From the NCBI GenBank assembly GCA_958295465.1, contig OY282353.1:558001-622000 (forward strand): DNA of 64,000 bases, read 5' to 3'. The position numbers and the translations under genes were made by a program. Source of the stretch: an uncultured Gammaproteobacteria bacterium. Its GTDB lineage: Bacteria > Pseudomonadota > Gammaproteobacteria > HK1. Position 1 is the first letter of the stretch; the number at the start of each line of letters is the position of its first letter. Shown piece after piece: positions 23,198 through 34,136 of the stretch. A model generated the notes under the pieces. It saw only the letters and a list, made by a program, of their open reading frames with translations, did no database searches and was not told the DNA's origin.

Positions 23198-23282
23198 GCC
23201 GAAGTGGTGGAATTGGTAGACACGCTATCTTGAGGGGGTAGTGCCCTAGGGCGTGCCGGTTCGAGTCCGGCCTTCGGCACCA
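23198..23282 (+). tRNA. tRNA-Leu (anticodon GAG)
   Basis: An 85-base tRNA including an encoded CCA end. The acceptor stem pairs GCCGAAG with CTTCGGC, discriminator A. The anticodon stem CTATC/GGTAG encloses the loop TTGAGGG with anticodon GAG. A long variable arm (TGCCCTAGGGCG) marks a class II tRNA, and the T-arm is GCCGG-TTCGAGT-CCGGC. It resembles E. coli leuU and lies between secG and nuoA, as in many gammaproteobacteria. Confidence 0.97.
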
Positions 23283-23359
23283 TCGATTCGAGGGACCCCG
23301 ACCGCAGCGACGGTCGGGCATATCCGGTCGCGGCACCCTGGCAATGATCGAGAGTTCCC

Positions 23360-23716
23360 TTGCTTGAGAATTACTTTCCGATCCTCGTCTTCCTCGTCAT
23401 CGCCGCGGGGCTGGGTTGCGTGATGCTCGCGGCCGGAGCGGTGCTCGGCCCGCACCGGCCGGACAGCGACAAGCTCTCCCCCTACGAATGCGGATTCGAG
23501 GCGTTCGAGGACTCGCGGATGAAGTTCGACGTCCGCTACTACCTCGTCGCCATCCTGTTCATCATCTTCGATCTGGAGATCGCCTTCCTGTTCCCGTGGG
23601 CGATCGTGCTCGACCGGATCGGCGCGTTCGGCTTCGCCGCGATGATGGTGTTCCTCGCGGTGCTCGTGGTCGGCTTCGTCTACGAATGGAAGAAGGGGGC
23701 GCTCGAATGGGAATAG
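23360..23716 (+). CDS. nuoA: NADH-quinone oxidoreductase subunit A
   Basis: A 118-residue membrane subunit of respiratory complex I with three transmembrane helices. The conserved loop [26 protein letters not shown] is present (shown in part: [10 protein letters not shown]). The likely start is TTG 23360, giving [12 protein letters not shown], the usual N-terminus. It overlaps nuoB by 10 bp. Confidence 0.95.
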   Translation: MLENYFPILVFLVIAAGLGCVMLAAGAVLGPHRPDSDKLSPYECGFEAFEDSRMKFDVRYYLVAILFIIFDLEIAFLFPWAIVLDRIGAFGFAAMMVFLAVLVVGFVYEWKKGALEWE

Positions 23717-24183
23717 AGGGCCGGCTCGAAGAAGGGTTCGTCACCACCACCGCGGACAAGCTGATCAACTGGGCCCGCACGGGGTCCCTGTGGCCCATGA
23801 CCTTCGGGCTCGCTTGCTGCGCGGTGGAGATGATGCACGCTGGCGCCGCCCGCTACGATCTCGACCGCTTCGGCATCGTGTTCCGCCCCAGCCCGCGCCA
23901 GTCGGACGTCATGATCGTCGCGGGCACCCTGGTCAACAAGATGGCGCCGGCGCTGCGCAAGGTCTACGACCAGATGCCCGAGCCCCGCTGGGTGATCTCG
24001 ATGGGGTCCTGCGCCAACGGCGGCGGGTACTACCACTACTCGTACTCGGTGGTCCGGGGCTGCGACCGCATCGTGCCGGTGGACATCTACGTGCCGGGTT
24101 GCCCGCCGACGGCGGAAGCGCTGCTCTACGGGATCATCCGCCTGCACGACAAGATCCGCCGCGAACACACCATCGCCCGGTAG
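23707..24183 (+). CDS. nuoB: NADH-quinone oxidoreductase subunit B
   Basis: A 158-residue subunit carrying iron-sulfur cluster N2, the last step before quinone. The cluster ligands are the tandem cysteines in [13 protein letters not shown] plus the cysteines of [16 protein letters not shown] and [17 protein letters not shown] 23707 lies within the end of nuoA. Length matches the family. Confidence 0.96.
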   Translation: MGIEGRLEEGFVTTTADKLINWARTGSLWPMTFGLACCAVEMMHAGAARYDLDRFGIVFRPSPRQSDVMIVAGTLVNKMAPALRKVYDQMPEPRWVISMGSCANGGGYYHYSYSVVRGCDRIVPVDIYVPGCPPTAEALLYGIIRLHDKIRREHTIAR

Positions 24184-24268
24184 CCTCTTGCCCGGGAAAG
24201 GTCCGGACCCCTCATGTCCATCACCCGCCCCCGTGGTTCCCGCTCCGCCGGATCAGGAATCGGCAAAC

Positions 24269-25015
24269 ATGTCCGAAGCATCTGAGCGTCTGGCGGCGCT
24301 CGTTCGGGACCGGCTGGGGAGCGGCGCGCGCGTGGCGCCGCCGCGGCTCGGGGAGGTCACCGTCGAGGTCGCGCCGGCGGCGTTGCGCGAGACCTGCATG
24401 ACGCTGCGCGATGCGGAGGGCTTGCGCTTCGGGCAGCTCGTGGATCTGTGCGGGGTGGACTATCTCGACTACGGCCGCGCGGACTGGCAGACGAGCGAGA
24501 CGGCGACCGGGGACGGGTTCTCGCGAGGGGTGCGGAGCCGCGCGCCCGCCGGAGCGGCGGCCGGGGCGGCGCACGAGGGGCCGCGCTTCGCCGTCGTCTA
24601 CCACCTGCTCTCGCACGAGCACAACCAGCGCCTCCGGCTCCGGTGCCCGGCGCCGGGGGATCCGCCGATCGTCGAATCCGTGCACGACGTCTGGAACGCC
24701 GCCGACTGGTACGAACGCGAGGCGTTCGACCTCTTCGGCATCCTCTTCGACGGGCATCCCGATCTGCGCCGCATCCTCACCGACTACGGCTTCGTCGGGC
24801 ATCCCTTCCGCAAGGACTTCCCGCTCTCCGGGGAGGTCGAGATGCGCTACGACCCGGCCCGGCGCCGGGTGGTCTACGAACCGGTGTCCATCGAGCCGAG
24901 GACTCTGGTCCCGAAGGTGATCCGGGGCGACGAGGACCGGCGCGGGGACCCGGGTGGCGGGCCGGACCACGACGGCCCGGATCCTGGCGAGCCGGCGGCA
25001 GCGGCCGATGCCTGA
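24269..25015 (+). CDS. nuoC: NADH-quinone oxidoreductase subunit C
   Basis: A 248-residue peripheral-arm subunit. The family signature is [23 protein letters not shown], with [24 protein letters not shown] following. An insert of about 35 residues rich in Gly and Ala (near 90-110) is longer than usual. The C-terminus is an acidic, Gly/Pro-rich tail. ATG 24269 has AGGA ten bases upstream and fits homologues; the open frame extends upstream to 24188 but that part is not conserved. It overlaps nuoD by 8 bp. Confidence 0.93.
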   Translation: MSEASERLAALVRDRLGSGARVAPPRLGEVTVEVAPAALRETCMTLRDAEGLRFGQLVDLCGVDYLDYGRADWQTSETATGDGFSRGVRSRAPAGAAAGAAHEGPRFAVVYHLLSHEHNQRLRLRCPAPGDPPIVESVHDVWNAADWYEREAFDLFGILFDGHPDLRRILTDYGFVGHPFRKDFPLSGEVEMRYDPARRRVVYEPVSIEPRTLVPKVIRGDEDRRGDPGGGPDHDGPDPGEPAAAADA

Positions 25016-26261
25016 GATCCGCAACTTCACCCTGAACTTCGGCCCCCAGCATCCGGCCGCGCACGGCGTGCTGCGGCTGGTGCTGGAGATGGACGGCGAG
25101 ATCATCGAGCGCGCCGACCCGCACATCGGGCTGTTGCACCGGGCGACGGAGAAGCTGGCCGAGAGCAAGCCCTACAACCAGAGCATCGGCTACATGGACC
25201 GTCTCGACTACGTGTCCATGATGTGCAACGAGCACGGCTACGTTCTCGCCATCGAGAAGCTTCTCGGCATCGAGCCTCCGTTGCGGGCGCAGTACGTCCG
25301 GGTGATGTTCGACGAGATCACCCGCATCCTGAACCACCTGATGTGGCTGGGCGCGCACGGCCTCGACATCGGCGCGATGACCGTGTTCCTGTACTGCTTC
25401 CGTGAGCGCGAGGACCTGATGGACTGCTACGAGGCGGTGTCCGGGACCCGGATGCACGCCACCTACTACCGACCCGGCGGCGTCTACCGGGACCTGCCCG
25501 AACGGATGCCGCAACATCTTGCGGCCCAGGGGCGTACCGGCCGGGACCTCGAACGGCTCAACGCGGACCGGCAGGGCTCGCTGCTCGACTTCATCGAGGC
25601 GTTCACCGAGCGCTTCCCCGCCCGCATCGACGAGTACGAGATCCTGCTCACCGAGAACCGCATCTGGAAGCAGCGCACGGTAGGAATCGGGGTGGTGACC
25701 CCGGAGCGCGCGGTCGAACTGGGGTTCTCGGGTCCGATGCTGCGCGGATCCGGCGTCGAGTGGGATCTGCGCAAGAAGCAGCCCTACGAGGTCTACGACC
25801 AAGTCGACTTCGACATTCCGGTGGGGGTGAACGGCGACTGCTACGACCGCTACCTGGTCCGGGTGGAGGAGATGCGCCAGTCCAACCGCATCGTCCGCCA
25901 GTGCGTGGACTGGCTGCGCGCGAACCCGGGTCCGGTGATGCTGGAGGACCACAAGCTCACCGCGCCCTCCCGCGAAGCCATGAAGGAGGACATGGAAGCC
26001 CTCATCCACCACTTCAAGCTGTTCACGGAAGGGTATTGCACACCGCGGGGAGAGGCGTACGCGGCGGTCGAGCACCCCAAGGGCGAGTTCGGCGTCTACC
26101 TGGTCTCGGACGGCGCGAACAAGCCGTACCGGCTGAAGGTGCGGGCTCCCGGATTCGCCCACCTTGCCGCGATCAACGAGCTGATCCACGGCCACATGCT
26201 CGCGGACGTGGTCGCGATCATCGGGACCATGGACATCGTGTTCGGGGAGATCGACCGCTGA
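25008..26261 (+). CDS. nuoD: NADH-quinone oxidoreductase subunit D
   Basis: A 417-residue subunit forming the quinone-binding pocket with NuoB. The start [20 protein letters not shown] is diagnostic, including the quinone-site His in GPQHPAAHG. Further conserved stretches are [18 protein letters not shown] and the C-terminal [12 protein letters not shown], the exact family end. It is complete. Directly after its stop comes a truncated duplicate of the nuoE start. Confidence 0.96.
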   Translation: MPEIRNFTLNFGPQHPAAHGVLRLVLEMDGEIIERADPHIGLLHRATEKLAESKPYNQSIGYMDRLDYVSMMCNEHGYVLAIEKLLGIEPPLRAQYVRVMFDEITRILNHLMWLGAHGLDIGAMTVFLYCFREREDLMDCYEAVSGTRMHATYYRPGGVYRDLPERMPQHLAAQGRTGRDLERLNADRQGSLLDFIEAFTERFPARIDEYEILLTENRIWKQRTVGIGVVTPERAVELGFSGPMLRGSGVEWDLRKKQPYEVYDQVDFDIPVGVNGDCYDRYLVRVEEMRQSNRIVRQCVDWLRANPGPVMLEDHKLTAPSREAMKEDMEALIHHFKLFTEGYCTPRGEAYAAVEHPKGEFGVYLVSDGANKPYRLKVRAPGFAHLAAINELIHGHMLADVVAIIGTMDIVFGEIDR

Positions 26262-26366
26262 TGCCTCAGTCGCCCGCCACCGCCGCCCTCTCGATCACGC
26301 AGCCGATGACCCGCGGGGGGCGTGCCGCGTGCTGAGCGATGACATTCGGCGCGAGATCGACCGCTG
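26255..26366 (+). repeat. Partial tandem duplication of the nuoD/nuoE junction
   Basis: The bases around the nuoD stop and the first 75 bases of nuoE occur twice with a 106-bp period (ATG 26261 and ATG 26367). The first copy reads ATGCCTCAGTCGCCCGCC and the second ATGCCCCAGTCACCCGCC. The first copy has lost a base in the GCGGGGAGG stretch and soon reaches a stop, so only the second makes NuoE. The end of the first copy (CATTCGGCGCGAGATCGACC) resembles the nuoD end. Confidence 0.9.
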
Positions 26367-26912
26367 ATGCCCCAGTCACCCGCCACCGCCGCCCTCTCGA
26401 TCGCGCAGCCGATGACCCGCGGGGAGGCGTGCCGCGTGCTGAGCGATCACGCGCGGGACGAGATCGACCGCTGGCTGAAGCGCTACCCGCCGGAGCAGCG
26501 GCGCTCGGCGGTCCTCGCGGCCTTGCGCGAGGCCCAGCACCAGAACGGCGGCTACCTGACCGGAGAGCTGATGAACGCGGTCGCCGCGTACCTCGACCTC
26601 CCCCCGATCTGGGTCTACGAGGCGGCGAGCTTCTATTCGATGTTCGAGACCCGCCCGGTCGGCCGTCACAGCATCTCGGTGTGCACGAACATCTCCTGCA
26701 TGCTGTGCGGCTCCGACGCGATCGTGGCGCACATCGAGGAGAAGCTCGGGATCAGGGTGGGCGAGAGCACCGCCGACGGCCGCATCTACCTCAAGCCGGA
26801 GGAGGAATGCCTCGCCGCCTGCTGCGGGGCGCCGATGATGATGGTGGACCACGTCTACCACGAGAACCTGACCCCCGAACGGGTCGACGAGATCCTCGAC
26901 GCCCTGGAGTGA
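26367..26912 (+). CDS. nuoE: NADH-quinone oxidoreductase subunit E
   Basis: A 181-residue thioredoxin-like subunit that holds the [2Fe-2S] cluster N1a and works with NuoF in NADH oxidation. Cluster cysteines lie in CTNISCMLCGSD and EEECLAACCGAPMM. The helical N-terminal domain includes LREAQHQNGGYLTGELMNAVA. The start ATG 26367 is the second of two duplicated starts and the only one with an open frame. No nuoF follows; the sequence after its stop is rearranged DNA. Confidence 0.94.
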   Translation: MPQSPATAALSIAQPMTRGEACRVLSDHARDEIDRWLKRYPPEQRRSAVLAALREAQHQNGGYLTGELMNAVAAYLDLPPIWVYEAASFYSMFETRPVGRHSISVCTNISCMLCGSDAIVAHIEEKLGIRVGESTADGRIYLKPEEECLAACCGAPMMMVDHVYHENLTPERVDEILDALE

Positions 26913-26951
26913 CGACGGCCGGGCCGAGGACACCCGGGCCGCTCCCAGGGC

Positions 26952-27402
26952 TCCGGTGTCGCGAAGTCAAGAGCCGGTCGGCGAACGATTCTTCGTCATT
27001 TTGTCGAAAGAGTTTCACCCAGTATCGCGAGCTTGGCGGATTCATGCTGGCGGAATCGATTGCCCGTGGCCGGAGTCGTGATGCCACGTTCGGCTGTTCG
27101 AGATGCAATGCGACCCGCCACCGGGACATCGACAACGCTCGGCGTGCGAGCGTCTGCTCGTCGGCGTCGGCGGCGTTTGCGCTCGCCGCCGCCAAGCCCG
27201 ATAGCGTGCCCCGCACCTTGGTTGCCACTTCGTCACGGAGGTCGATCGATTTTGTTCGCCGATGTTTCCGGTAGTCCTTGATCTCGACCAGCCAGGCGAC
27301 ACCATCTACAAGGTACAGGATGTCAACCGCCTCCGACCCGCCGGCCACGGCCTGGAACTGTTTGCGATGGAACGCCCAGTCGTCGTATCGCGGCCGGTGA
27401 CG
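26952..27402 (-). pseudogene. PD-(D/E)XK-like nuclease gene fragment
   Basis: On the minus strand a frame reads RYDDWAFHRKQFQAV, GGSEAVDILYLVDGVAW and LVEIKDYRKHRRTKSIDL, then a helical segment with RWRVALHLEQP and ends near RQNDEESFADRLL. The Asp in AVDIL and the ExK in VEIKDY fit a PD-(D/E)XK nuclease core. There is no clear ATG; GTG 27348 falls inside the conserved part. At the 3' side the frame runs on without a stop into nuoE. It looks like a cut gene left at the point where the nuo operon is broken. Confidence 0.6.
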
Positions 27403-27589
27403 GTGATGGCCGGCGATGCGGTGGTGTCGGGTCGGGTGCGCGCATTGCGAAAGACCCGGGAAGTCGAATCCCCGATGGCGTTGACGCGGATGCCAGGCGA
27501 ATGGAACGACATCTCCAGAGCATTGGCTGAATCGCCTCGCCGTCGCCTCCCTCGATTGTCGGAGTACTTCGATTATCGACGTGAAAAAA

Positions 27590-27912
27590 TCAGTTGGCGC
27601 TTATGGGGCCGCACCGGGTGCATCTCACGTCGTTCATATCCGAAAGACCTTCATCCTTTCCGTAGTGGCCTTCGGCGTCCGCCACCTTGTCGATCAGCTC
27701 GTCGTTCTCATCCACCTCGAGCGTGCGGTGGGGAGAGAGGCTTTCGACGGTGAAGGGTCCCGCGGTCCGCACGGTGTTCCTGTCTTCACAGGGTCTGTCG
27801 TAGAGGTATTCGAACTCGGTCCTGGCCGCGATCGAGGCGTCGATCTCCCGCCGGCGCGCGATGCGCGCTTCCCACCACCGGCGGTGCAGATCGGCGGTGC
27901 CGACATCCCACG
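27590..27912 (-). pseudogene. Fragment of a site-specific adenine DNA methyltransferase (Mod-like)
   Basis: The minus strand reads LHRRWWEARIARRREIDASI, ARTEFEYLYDRPCEDRN and then AGPFTVESLSPHRTLEVDEN without interruption. From memory this matches the middle of large Mod-type N6-adenine methyltransferases, in particular the GPFTVESLSPHR motif. The frame loses similarity at both ends. An IS3-family fragment begins about 13 bp beyond its 5' side, so an insertion or deletion event probably removed the rest. It has no start and cannot make an enzyme. Confidence 0.65.
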
Positions 27913-27924
27913 GATCGCGGGGTT

Positions 27925-28185
27925 GGGCGGGACTGGGCCGCTACTTCCGGTTCTACAATGCCGAGCGCCGCCATCAGGACCTGGGTCGCAGGACACCCGA
28001 CGAGATGTATGCTGCGGGCAGCGGCTCATGGTCCCCTCGCTTGATTCTGATACTGCGGACGTTGCCAACACGACGAGACGTATGCTGCGGACAGCGGCTC
28101 ATGGTCCAGAGCTCAGGGCAGCGTGAAGCAGGGGAACCAACGGGGGCGAAGGGCGCTTATCGGCCTGTCCAATAATCGGGGCCCA
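27925..28185 (+). mobile_element. IS3-family remnant (3' end)
   Basis: This encodes the C-terminal end of an IS3 OrfB (GLGRYFRFYNAERRHQDLGR, RRTPDEMYAAGS) and then the element end, whose inverted repeat reads inward TGGGCCCCGATTATTGGACAG. It closely resembles the left end of the complete IS3 element at 34078 but is clearly diverged. A unit of about 35 bp (TATGCTGCGG-CAGCGGCTCATGGTC) occurs twice inside. The rest of the element is missing. Confidence 0.8.
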
Positions 28186-28189
28186 CTTC

Positions 28190-29125
28190 TCACCCGGAGG
28201 ATCGATCGCCGGATGGGACGCCGCCGATGCGTTGCCCCATCCGCACCGGCGCTCCCGGCGCCATCCACGGCACCCATTCGACGGCGTGGTTCGCGAGTAT
28301 GAGAATCACTGTCGATCCCATGTTGAACCGGCCCATCTCGCGACCCTGCTCCAGCACGATCCCCGCGTCGTCGTAGCGCTCGACCACGGCTTCGCGCCGC
28401 CGCGGCGGGGTCACGACCCCGCGCCACACCTGCTCGATGCACCCCACGAAGACCGCGCCGACCAGCGTTACCGCCAGCGGCCCGAGATCGGTGTCGAAGA
28501 ACGAGACGACGCGCTCGTTGCGGGCAAAGAGGCCGCCGATCGCATCCACGGTCCCCGGATTCACGCTGAACAGTTCTCCCGGGACGTACACCATCGAGCG
28601 CAGCCGCCCGGTCAGCGGCATGTGCACGCGGTGGTAGTCGCGCGGCGAAAGGTAGATCGTCGCGAACCGCCCGCCTTCGAACTCCGCAGCGGCGGATTCA
28701 TCGCCCCCGAAAAGCGCTTCGAGGGTGTAGTCCCGGCTCTTGGCCCGGACCACCTGCCGGCCGTGCGTCGAGCCCGCCTCGGCCACCGTGCCGTCGGCCG
28801 GGGAGACGATGGCGCGGGGGCCACTCTCCAGCGGTCTTGCTCCGGGTGCGAGCGCGCGGGTGAAGAACGTGTTGAAGTCGGGATACGACGCCGGGTCCGG
28901 GTCCGTGGCGATGCTCACGTCCACACCGTACCTGCGGATGAACCAGCGGATCTGCCAGTCCTTCCAGGGCGTGAACCGGATCCGGGTCGCCCGCAGCATC
29001 AGCCATGACAGCAGATGCTTCGGATAGAGCCGCTGGCCGAGCCCGGCGAGGCGGACTGCCCGGCGGGCAGCAGGCGCAAGCCCGTCGCCGGCGGGGTGCG
29101 ATGACGATCCGTGCACTTCAATCAA
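28190..29125 (-). CDS. psd: Phosphatidylserine decarboxylase
   Basis: A 311-residue inner-membrane enzyme making phosphatidylethanolamine. Family stretches include PASYPDFNTFFTRALAPGARP, SPADGTVAEAG and PRDYHRVHMPLTGRL. The self-cleavage motif is MGST (269-272), with Ser271 becoming the pyruvoyl group; most homologues have LGST, so Met is a mild variant. The final 35 residues after cleavage are longer and more variable than in E. coli. It stands alone, between two rearranged zones. Confidence 0.92.
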   Translation of the reverse strand: MIEVHGSSSHPAGDGLAPAARRAVRLAGLGQRLYPKHLLSWLMLRATRIRFTPWKDWQIRWFIRRYGVDVSIATDPDPASYPDFNTFFTRALAPGARPLESGPRAIVSPADGTVAEAGSTHGRQVVRAKSRDYTLEALFGGDESAAAEFEGGRFATIYLSPRDYHRVHMPLTGRLRSMVYVPGELFSVNPGTVDAIGGLFARNERVVSFFDTDLGPLAVTLVGAVFVGCIEQVWRGVVTPPRRREAVVERYDDAGIVLEQGREMGRFNMGSTVILILANHAVEWVPWMAPGAPVRMGQRIGGVPSGDRSSG

Positions 29126-29399
29126 TGGCCGGAGCGGTGAAGGAGGGGATGATTATACGTGCAGGGCCCGGAGGCTCCGACGACGCGATGACCAACGGGC
29201 AGCGACTCCCCCCAACGTTCCGCGCACGGTCGTGTCATCGGAGTATCACGGCCTTCTCCGCCGTCCCCGGGTCCGGTCCTGGTGATTCAATGAGCGTTTC
29301 CGGGCTTGGCGGGAATCACCCACCGGCAGGGGCAGGGCGGACGCGCGCGCCGGGAAGGCGGGAAGGAATGGCCGCGCGGAACGATGGGGTCCACCTCAC
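29126..29399 (+). other. Intergenic DNA with a short IS3-end remnant
   Basis: No gene is seen. At 29382-29399 the bases CGATGGGGTCCACCTCAC are identical to 35336-35353, which is the right end of the complete IS3 element plus its flank. This marks the left border of the duplicated segment that follows. The psd promoter should lie near 29130-29200. Confidence 0.6.
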
Positions 29400-29986
29400 T
29401 CTTCGACAAGCCGCCCTGAGGGGTAGAGAGGTTCAATCGTGACAGCATCTTGGCCCGACAAGGTTGCCTGAACCGATCGGCCCGCCTCAATCTTCATCAA
29501 TACAAGACCCAGACAATCCGTGAAGTTGCCTGCCGTATGATTTGTCACCCAGACGGCCATCGTAACTGATCAGGTATCGAATTCCCTTCTGGTTCAAATG
29601 ATCCGGTCCTGCAACGAAATCATCGAACAGGATACGGGACGAGTATCCATGATCACGTGTTCCGCATGTTCCTTGACAAGGAGGATCCATGTAAACAACA
29701 TCAACCTTTCTGATGGACGAAAAAAACATCTCGAAAATCCTGAGAAGTGAAGATCGATTTTCTCCGGCTGATCAACGATCAGGGAGAGGAGTTCGGACAA
29801 GGGGCGATTCAGATCATTCAACCAATATTCTCGACTTCGTCCTTTGCCGGCGCATGCAAGAGAAATCGCCCCGGAGCCGGCAAACGGCTCTACCAATCGG
29901 GCCATCTTGCGTGGTAGATGATCAAGAATCCGTGGCGCCAGGCTACGCTTGCTTCCTTGGTATTGGAATGGTTGCGGAATATTCAT
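29400..29986 (-). pseudogene. Adenine DNA methyltransferase (D12 class), decayed copy
   Basis: It starts intact at ATG 29986 (MNIPQPFQYQGSKRSLAPRI) and matches the complete gene at 36073-36996 for about 75 codons, including motif I VEPFAGSGAISLACAG. Then 257 bp are missing. In the intact copy the missing stretch is bounded by two GATTTTC repeats, a typical slippage deletion, and it shifts the frame. Further along the catalytic motif reads DPPC instead of DPPY, and there are more small changes. It cannot make an active enzyme. No TIR gene follows it. Confidence 0.9.
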
Positions 29987-30392
29987 CTTTCGTGAAACAG
30001 GAACATCTTTTATTCTGCACCGGCAGATGAATGTAGCCGGGAAGTTGCCGTTACGTCAAGGCGCGGTCCGAGTTCTCCGGGAGATCACTTCACGTCGTGC
30101 ACGGGATGCGTGAAAAATCGGGTTCGGTCATCCACGAACTTGAAATACCTTGACCTTTGTGCAGGTCGCGTGTCAACTCCACCGACGGCGGCGTTCCCGG
30201 CTCGGTTCGAGCGGACCGAACCACCGCGGGCAGGCCGAATCGCCTTGGAGCGCGGCCGGGCTCCGCCGTCCGGTGCGGTCGCAGCTCGCCGCGGCCCCCG
30301 TCCGGGACGATCGCGGTTCGCTGTGACCGTCCCGATGCGCAGGTCTGCCGTAGCTATTGTCGCCGCTGCCATCGCCGAAGGAGGCGCCAGCC
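29987..30392 (+). other. Spacer between divergent methyltransferase and pccB
   Basis: About 400 bp, repeated at 36997-37402 with high identity. It separates divergent genes, so it should hold promoters for both. The half next to the methyltransferase is AT-richer; the pccB side is GC-rich with the ribosome-binding site AAGGAGG at 30378. No gene is seen. The change in base composition near 30160 probably marks the border between the acquired methyltransferase DNA and the ancestral pcc locus. Confidence 0.5.
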
Positions 30393-31921
<1,529 letters not shown>

Positions 31922-31925
<4 letters not shown>

Positions 31926-32013
31926 GCGGCGACCGCTGGGGCGGTCGCTTGGCGATTCCGCTACGCGGAATCGCGGTCGCGTCCGGCCAGCGCTGTAGAA
32001 GACGAGCGGGGAA
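31922..32013 (+). repeat. REP-like palindromic repeat, single copy
   Basis: It begins at the pccB stop: GAGCGGCGACCGCTGG followed by a GCGGTCGC arm and then the hairpin CGATTCCGCTACGCGGAATCG. The same unit occurs three times in tandem after the truncated pccB (38175) and again at 49599 and 56726. The hairpin could end transcription or protect the mRNA. Confidence 0.85.
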
Positions 32014-32159
32014 TAGTCTTGAACCATAAGAGCGTGCTCTTGACCCAGCGGCTGAAGCGTTCGGGGATGCGCTGGAGAAGGTAGAGTCGGGGAGTGGCGC
32101 GCCTTGCCGTAGGCATGGAGAGTCGCTGTTTGCCGGCTGCTTTCGCCTTGTGCCGGTGC

Positions 32160-34077
32160 CTCAGTCTGTGCCATAGCCGCGTTTCCACACCCCCGCTCAT
32201 CGAACCGGACGTGCGGGTCTCCCGCATCCGGCTCTCGGACGAGATCATGCCTTCGCCCACGGAAAGCTCGTCGTTCGCGGTGCAAGGCGAGTCAGCCCCA
32301 GGTCTTCCCATAGGCGCCGGTCCGGGAAACGCACATATCCCCCGGCTCGAACCTTGTGCTTGCGACAAAGCCACCGGCGCAGCCGCCGGGTCGCGTGCCG
32401 GTCAATCGCGGCGTAAGCCGGGCTCACTTGTCCCAGGTGGAAGTAGTTCGCCCATCCGGTCATGAGCCGGTTCAGCCGCCCCACCACCACTTCCGGGTCC
32501 AGCCGCCCATATCGTCGCGCCGTCAGCTCGCTTACCCTGCGGCAGATGCTCTGCACGCTCGCCTGTGTGGGGCGCGTGCCGATGTAGGCCCGGCCCGTAT
32601 CCCGGCGATAGTTGCGTCCCACCCGGTAGCCAAGGAAGTCGAACGATTCCTCCGGAACACGCACGCATCGGGTCTTCTCGGCGTTGAGCGGCAGTTTCAG
32701 ACGCTTCAGCATGTCCTCGACCGCTTCTCGCATCGCCGCCGCCGACTCCTTGCCAAGGATGACGATGTCATCGGCGTAGTTGACGATGTCCGCCTTGAAC
32801 CGTTGGGCATGCCCCAACACCTTCCAGCCCAATACGAAGCGACGCATGTACAGGTTGCTCAGCAGCGGAGAAATCGGCGCCCCTTGCGGGGTCCCCTTCC
32901 TCTCCCGACGCGCCCGGTTCGTGCGGCGGGTGCCGCCTCGCCCGTCGTCTTCCTCGACCGCCATCTCCAACCACGCCTTCACCCAGCCCAACATCCGCCC
33001 GTCACTGACCCGACGGGCGACGCAGTGGAGCAGTTCGGCGTGCGGTATCTGGCCGAAGTAGTCCGACAAATCCGCGTCCACTCCCTCGCAGTGGCCCGTA
33101 TTGACCAGCCGATGCGCCTGATTGACCGCATCGTGTGCGCTTCTCCCTGGCCGATAGGCGTATTGCTCCGGGGCCAAGTCCGCTTCGACTATCGGCGACA
33201 ACACCAGCAACGCCGCCGTCTGCGCCACCCGGTCCCGTAGGCAGGGAATGCCCAGTGCCCGATACTTCCCGCGTTGTTTCTTCGCAATCCACACCCGCCG
33301 AACCGCCTTGGGCCGGTAGGTCCCTTCCTTCAACTCCCGCGCCAGTCCCCCAAGCCACCGCTCCACGCCTCGCGCCTCGATGTCCGCCACCGTCTCGCCA
33401 TCCACCCCGGGCGCTCCGCCATTACGACGGACCTCACCCCAGGCGACCAACAACACATCGTCGCGCCACACCTTGTCGCTCAGCGTATAGAACCGATAGC
33501 CCGCAGCTTCCTTCGCTTTCGCATGTAGCGCCGCCCGGAGTCTCCGAACTCGTTCCGGGGCTGTTAGGCTCTTGCCAGTCCCCATCTCCCTTCCTCCTTC
33601 TTGCGCTCCTCTCGAACCAAGGCCCCTTCCCTCAGCCGGCATTACCCAGTTTCCACGGTACTACGGGCCTCTCCGCCACCCCGAACGGCCCGGCCTGTCC
33701 CTCGCAGGCCGCCGGTTGGCACGTGCCATGCCACCGCCGGGGCTTCCCGTGTTGCGTCCATCCCCCTCCTCCATACGTGCCGCCGCCACTACCCCGGCGG
33801 AACCGGCCGGTGCGTCCGTCGCTCGCTTCCCGACCGATGCCAGCCTTCCCCGAGATTCAGGCGGGTCGGCTTCCGCATCATAAGTTTCGAGGCCTGCTCG
33901 GCGTTCACTCGCGTTGCGGCCCGCATGGTCGCTGAGTCGCCTGTCGCGACCCGTCTCATCGGAGTGCTTCAGTCCATGTCGTTACCTTCATCAACCGCTC
34001 CGACTGCTACCGGCTGGAGCGACAGTTGCCGGGCGGGATTCGCACCCGCTGAGGAATGGCGCCTTGGCACGGCGCAC
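32160..34077 (-). mobile_element. Group II intron with reverse transcriptase
   Basis: Read on the minus strand, the element begins with GTGCGCCGTGCC at 34077, the GTGYG 5' end of group II introns, and contains the GGGTGCGAATCCCGCC stretch typical of domain I. The open frame for the maturase follows. Domain V is recognisable at 32202-32236 as GAGAGCCGGATGCGGG paired with CCCGCACGTCCGGTTC. The 3' end after domain VI is not exact; I place it near 32160. The 5' end touches the end of the IS3 element at 34078 directly. Confidence 0.82.
32245..33585 (-). CDS. ltrA: Group II intron reverse transcriptase/maturase
   Basis: A 446-residue intron-encoded protein. Reverse-transcriptase motifs in order: APGVDGETVADIEARG, the RALGIPCLRDRVAQ region, DADLSDYFGQIPH, GTPQGAPISPLLSNLYM, the catalytic NYADDIVILGK (YADD) and the FDFLGYRVGR stretch. 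A maturase (X) domain covers the last 120 residues (LNRLMTGWANYFHLGQ). No HNH endonuclease domain is seen. ATG 33585 has GGAGG just upstream. The frame is intact, so the intron may still be mobile. Confidence 0.93.
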   Translation of the reverse strand: MGTGKSLTAPERVRRLRAALHAKAKEAAGYRFYTLSDKVWRDDVLLVAWGEVRRNGGAPGVDGETVADIEARGVERWLGGLARELKEGTYRPKAVRRVWIAKKQRGKYRALGIPCLRDRVAQTAALLVLSPIVEADLAPEQYAYRPGRSAHDAVNQAHRLVNTGHCEGVDADLSDYFGQIPHAELLHCVARRVSDGRMLGWVKAWLEMAVEEDDGRGGTRRTNRARRERKGTPQGAPISPLLSNLYMRRFVLGWKVLGHAQRFKADIVNYADDIVILGKESAAAMREAVEDMLKRLKLPLNAEKTRCVRVPEESFDFLGYRVGRNYRRDTGRAYIGTRPTQASVQSICRRVSELTARRYGRLDPEVVVGRLNRLMTGWANYFHLGQVSPAYAAIDRHATRRLRRWLCRKHKVRAGGYVRFPDRRLWEDLGLTRLAPRTTSFPWAKA

Positions 34078-34136
34078 TGGACCCCGATAATTGGACAGTG
34101 CGATAAGTGTCCTCCGCCCCCGTTGGTTCGCCAGCT

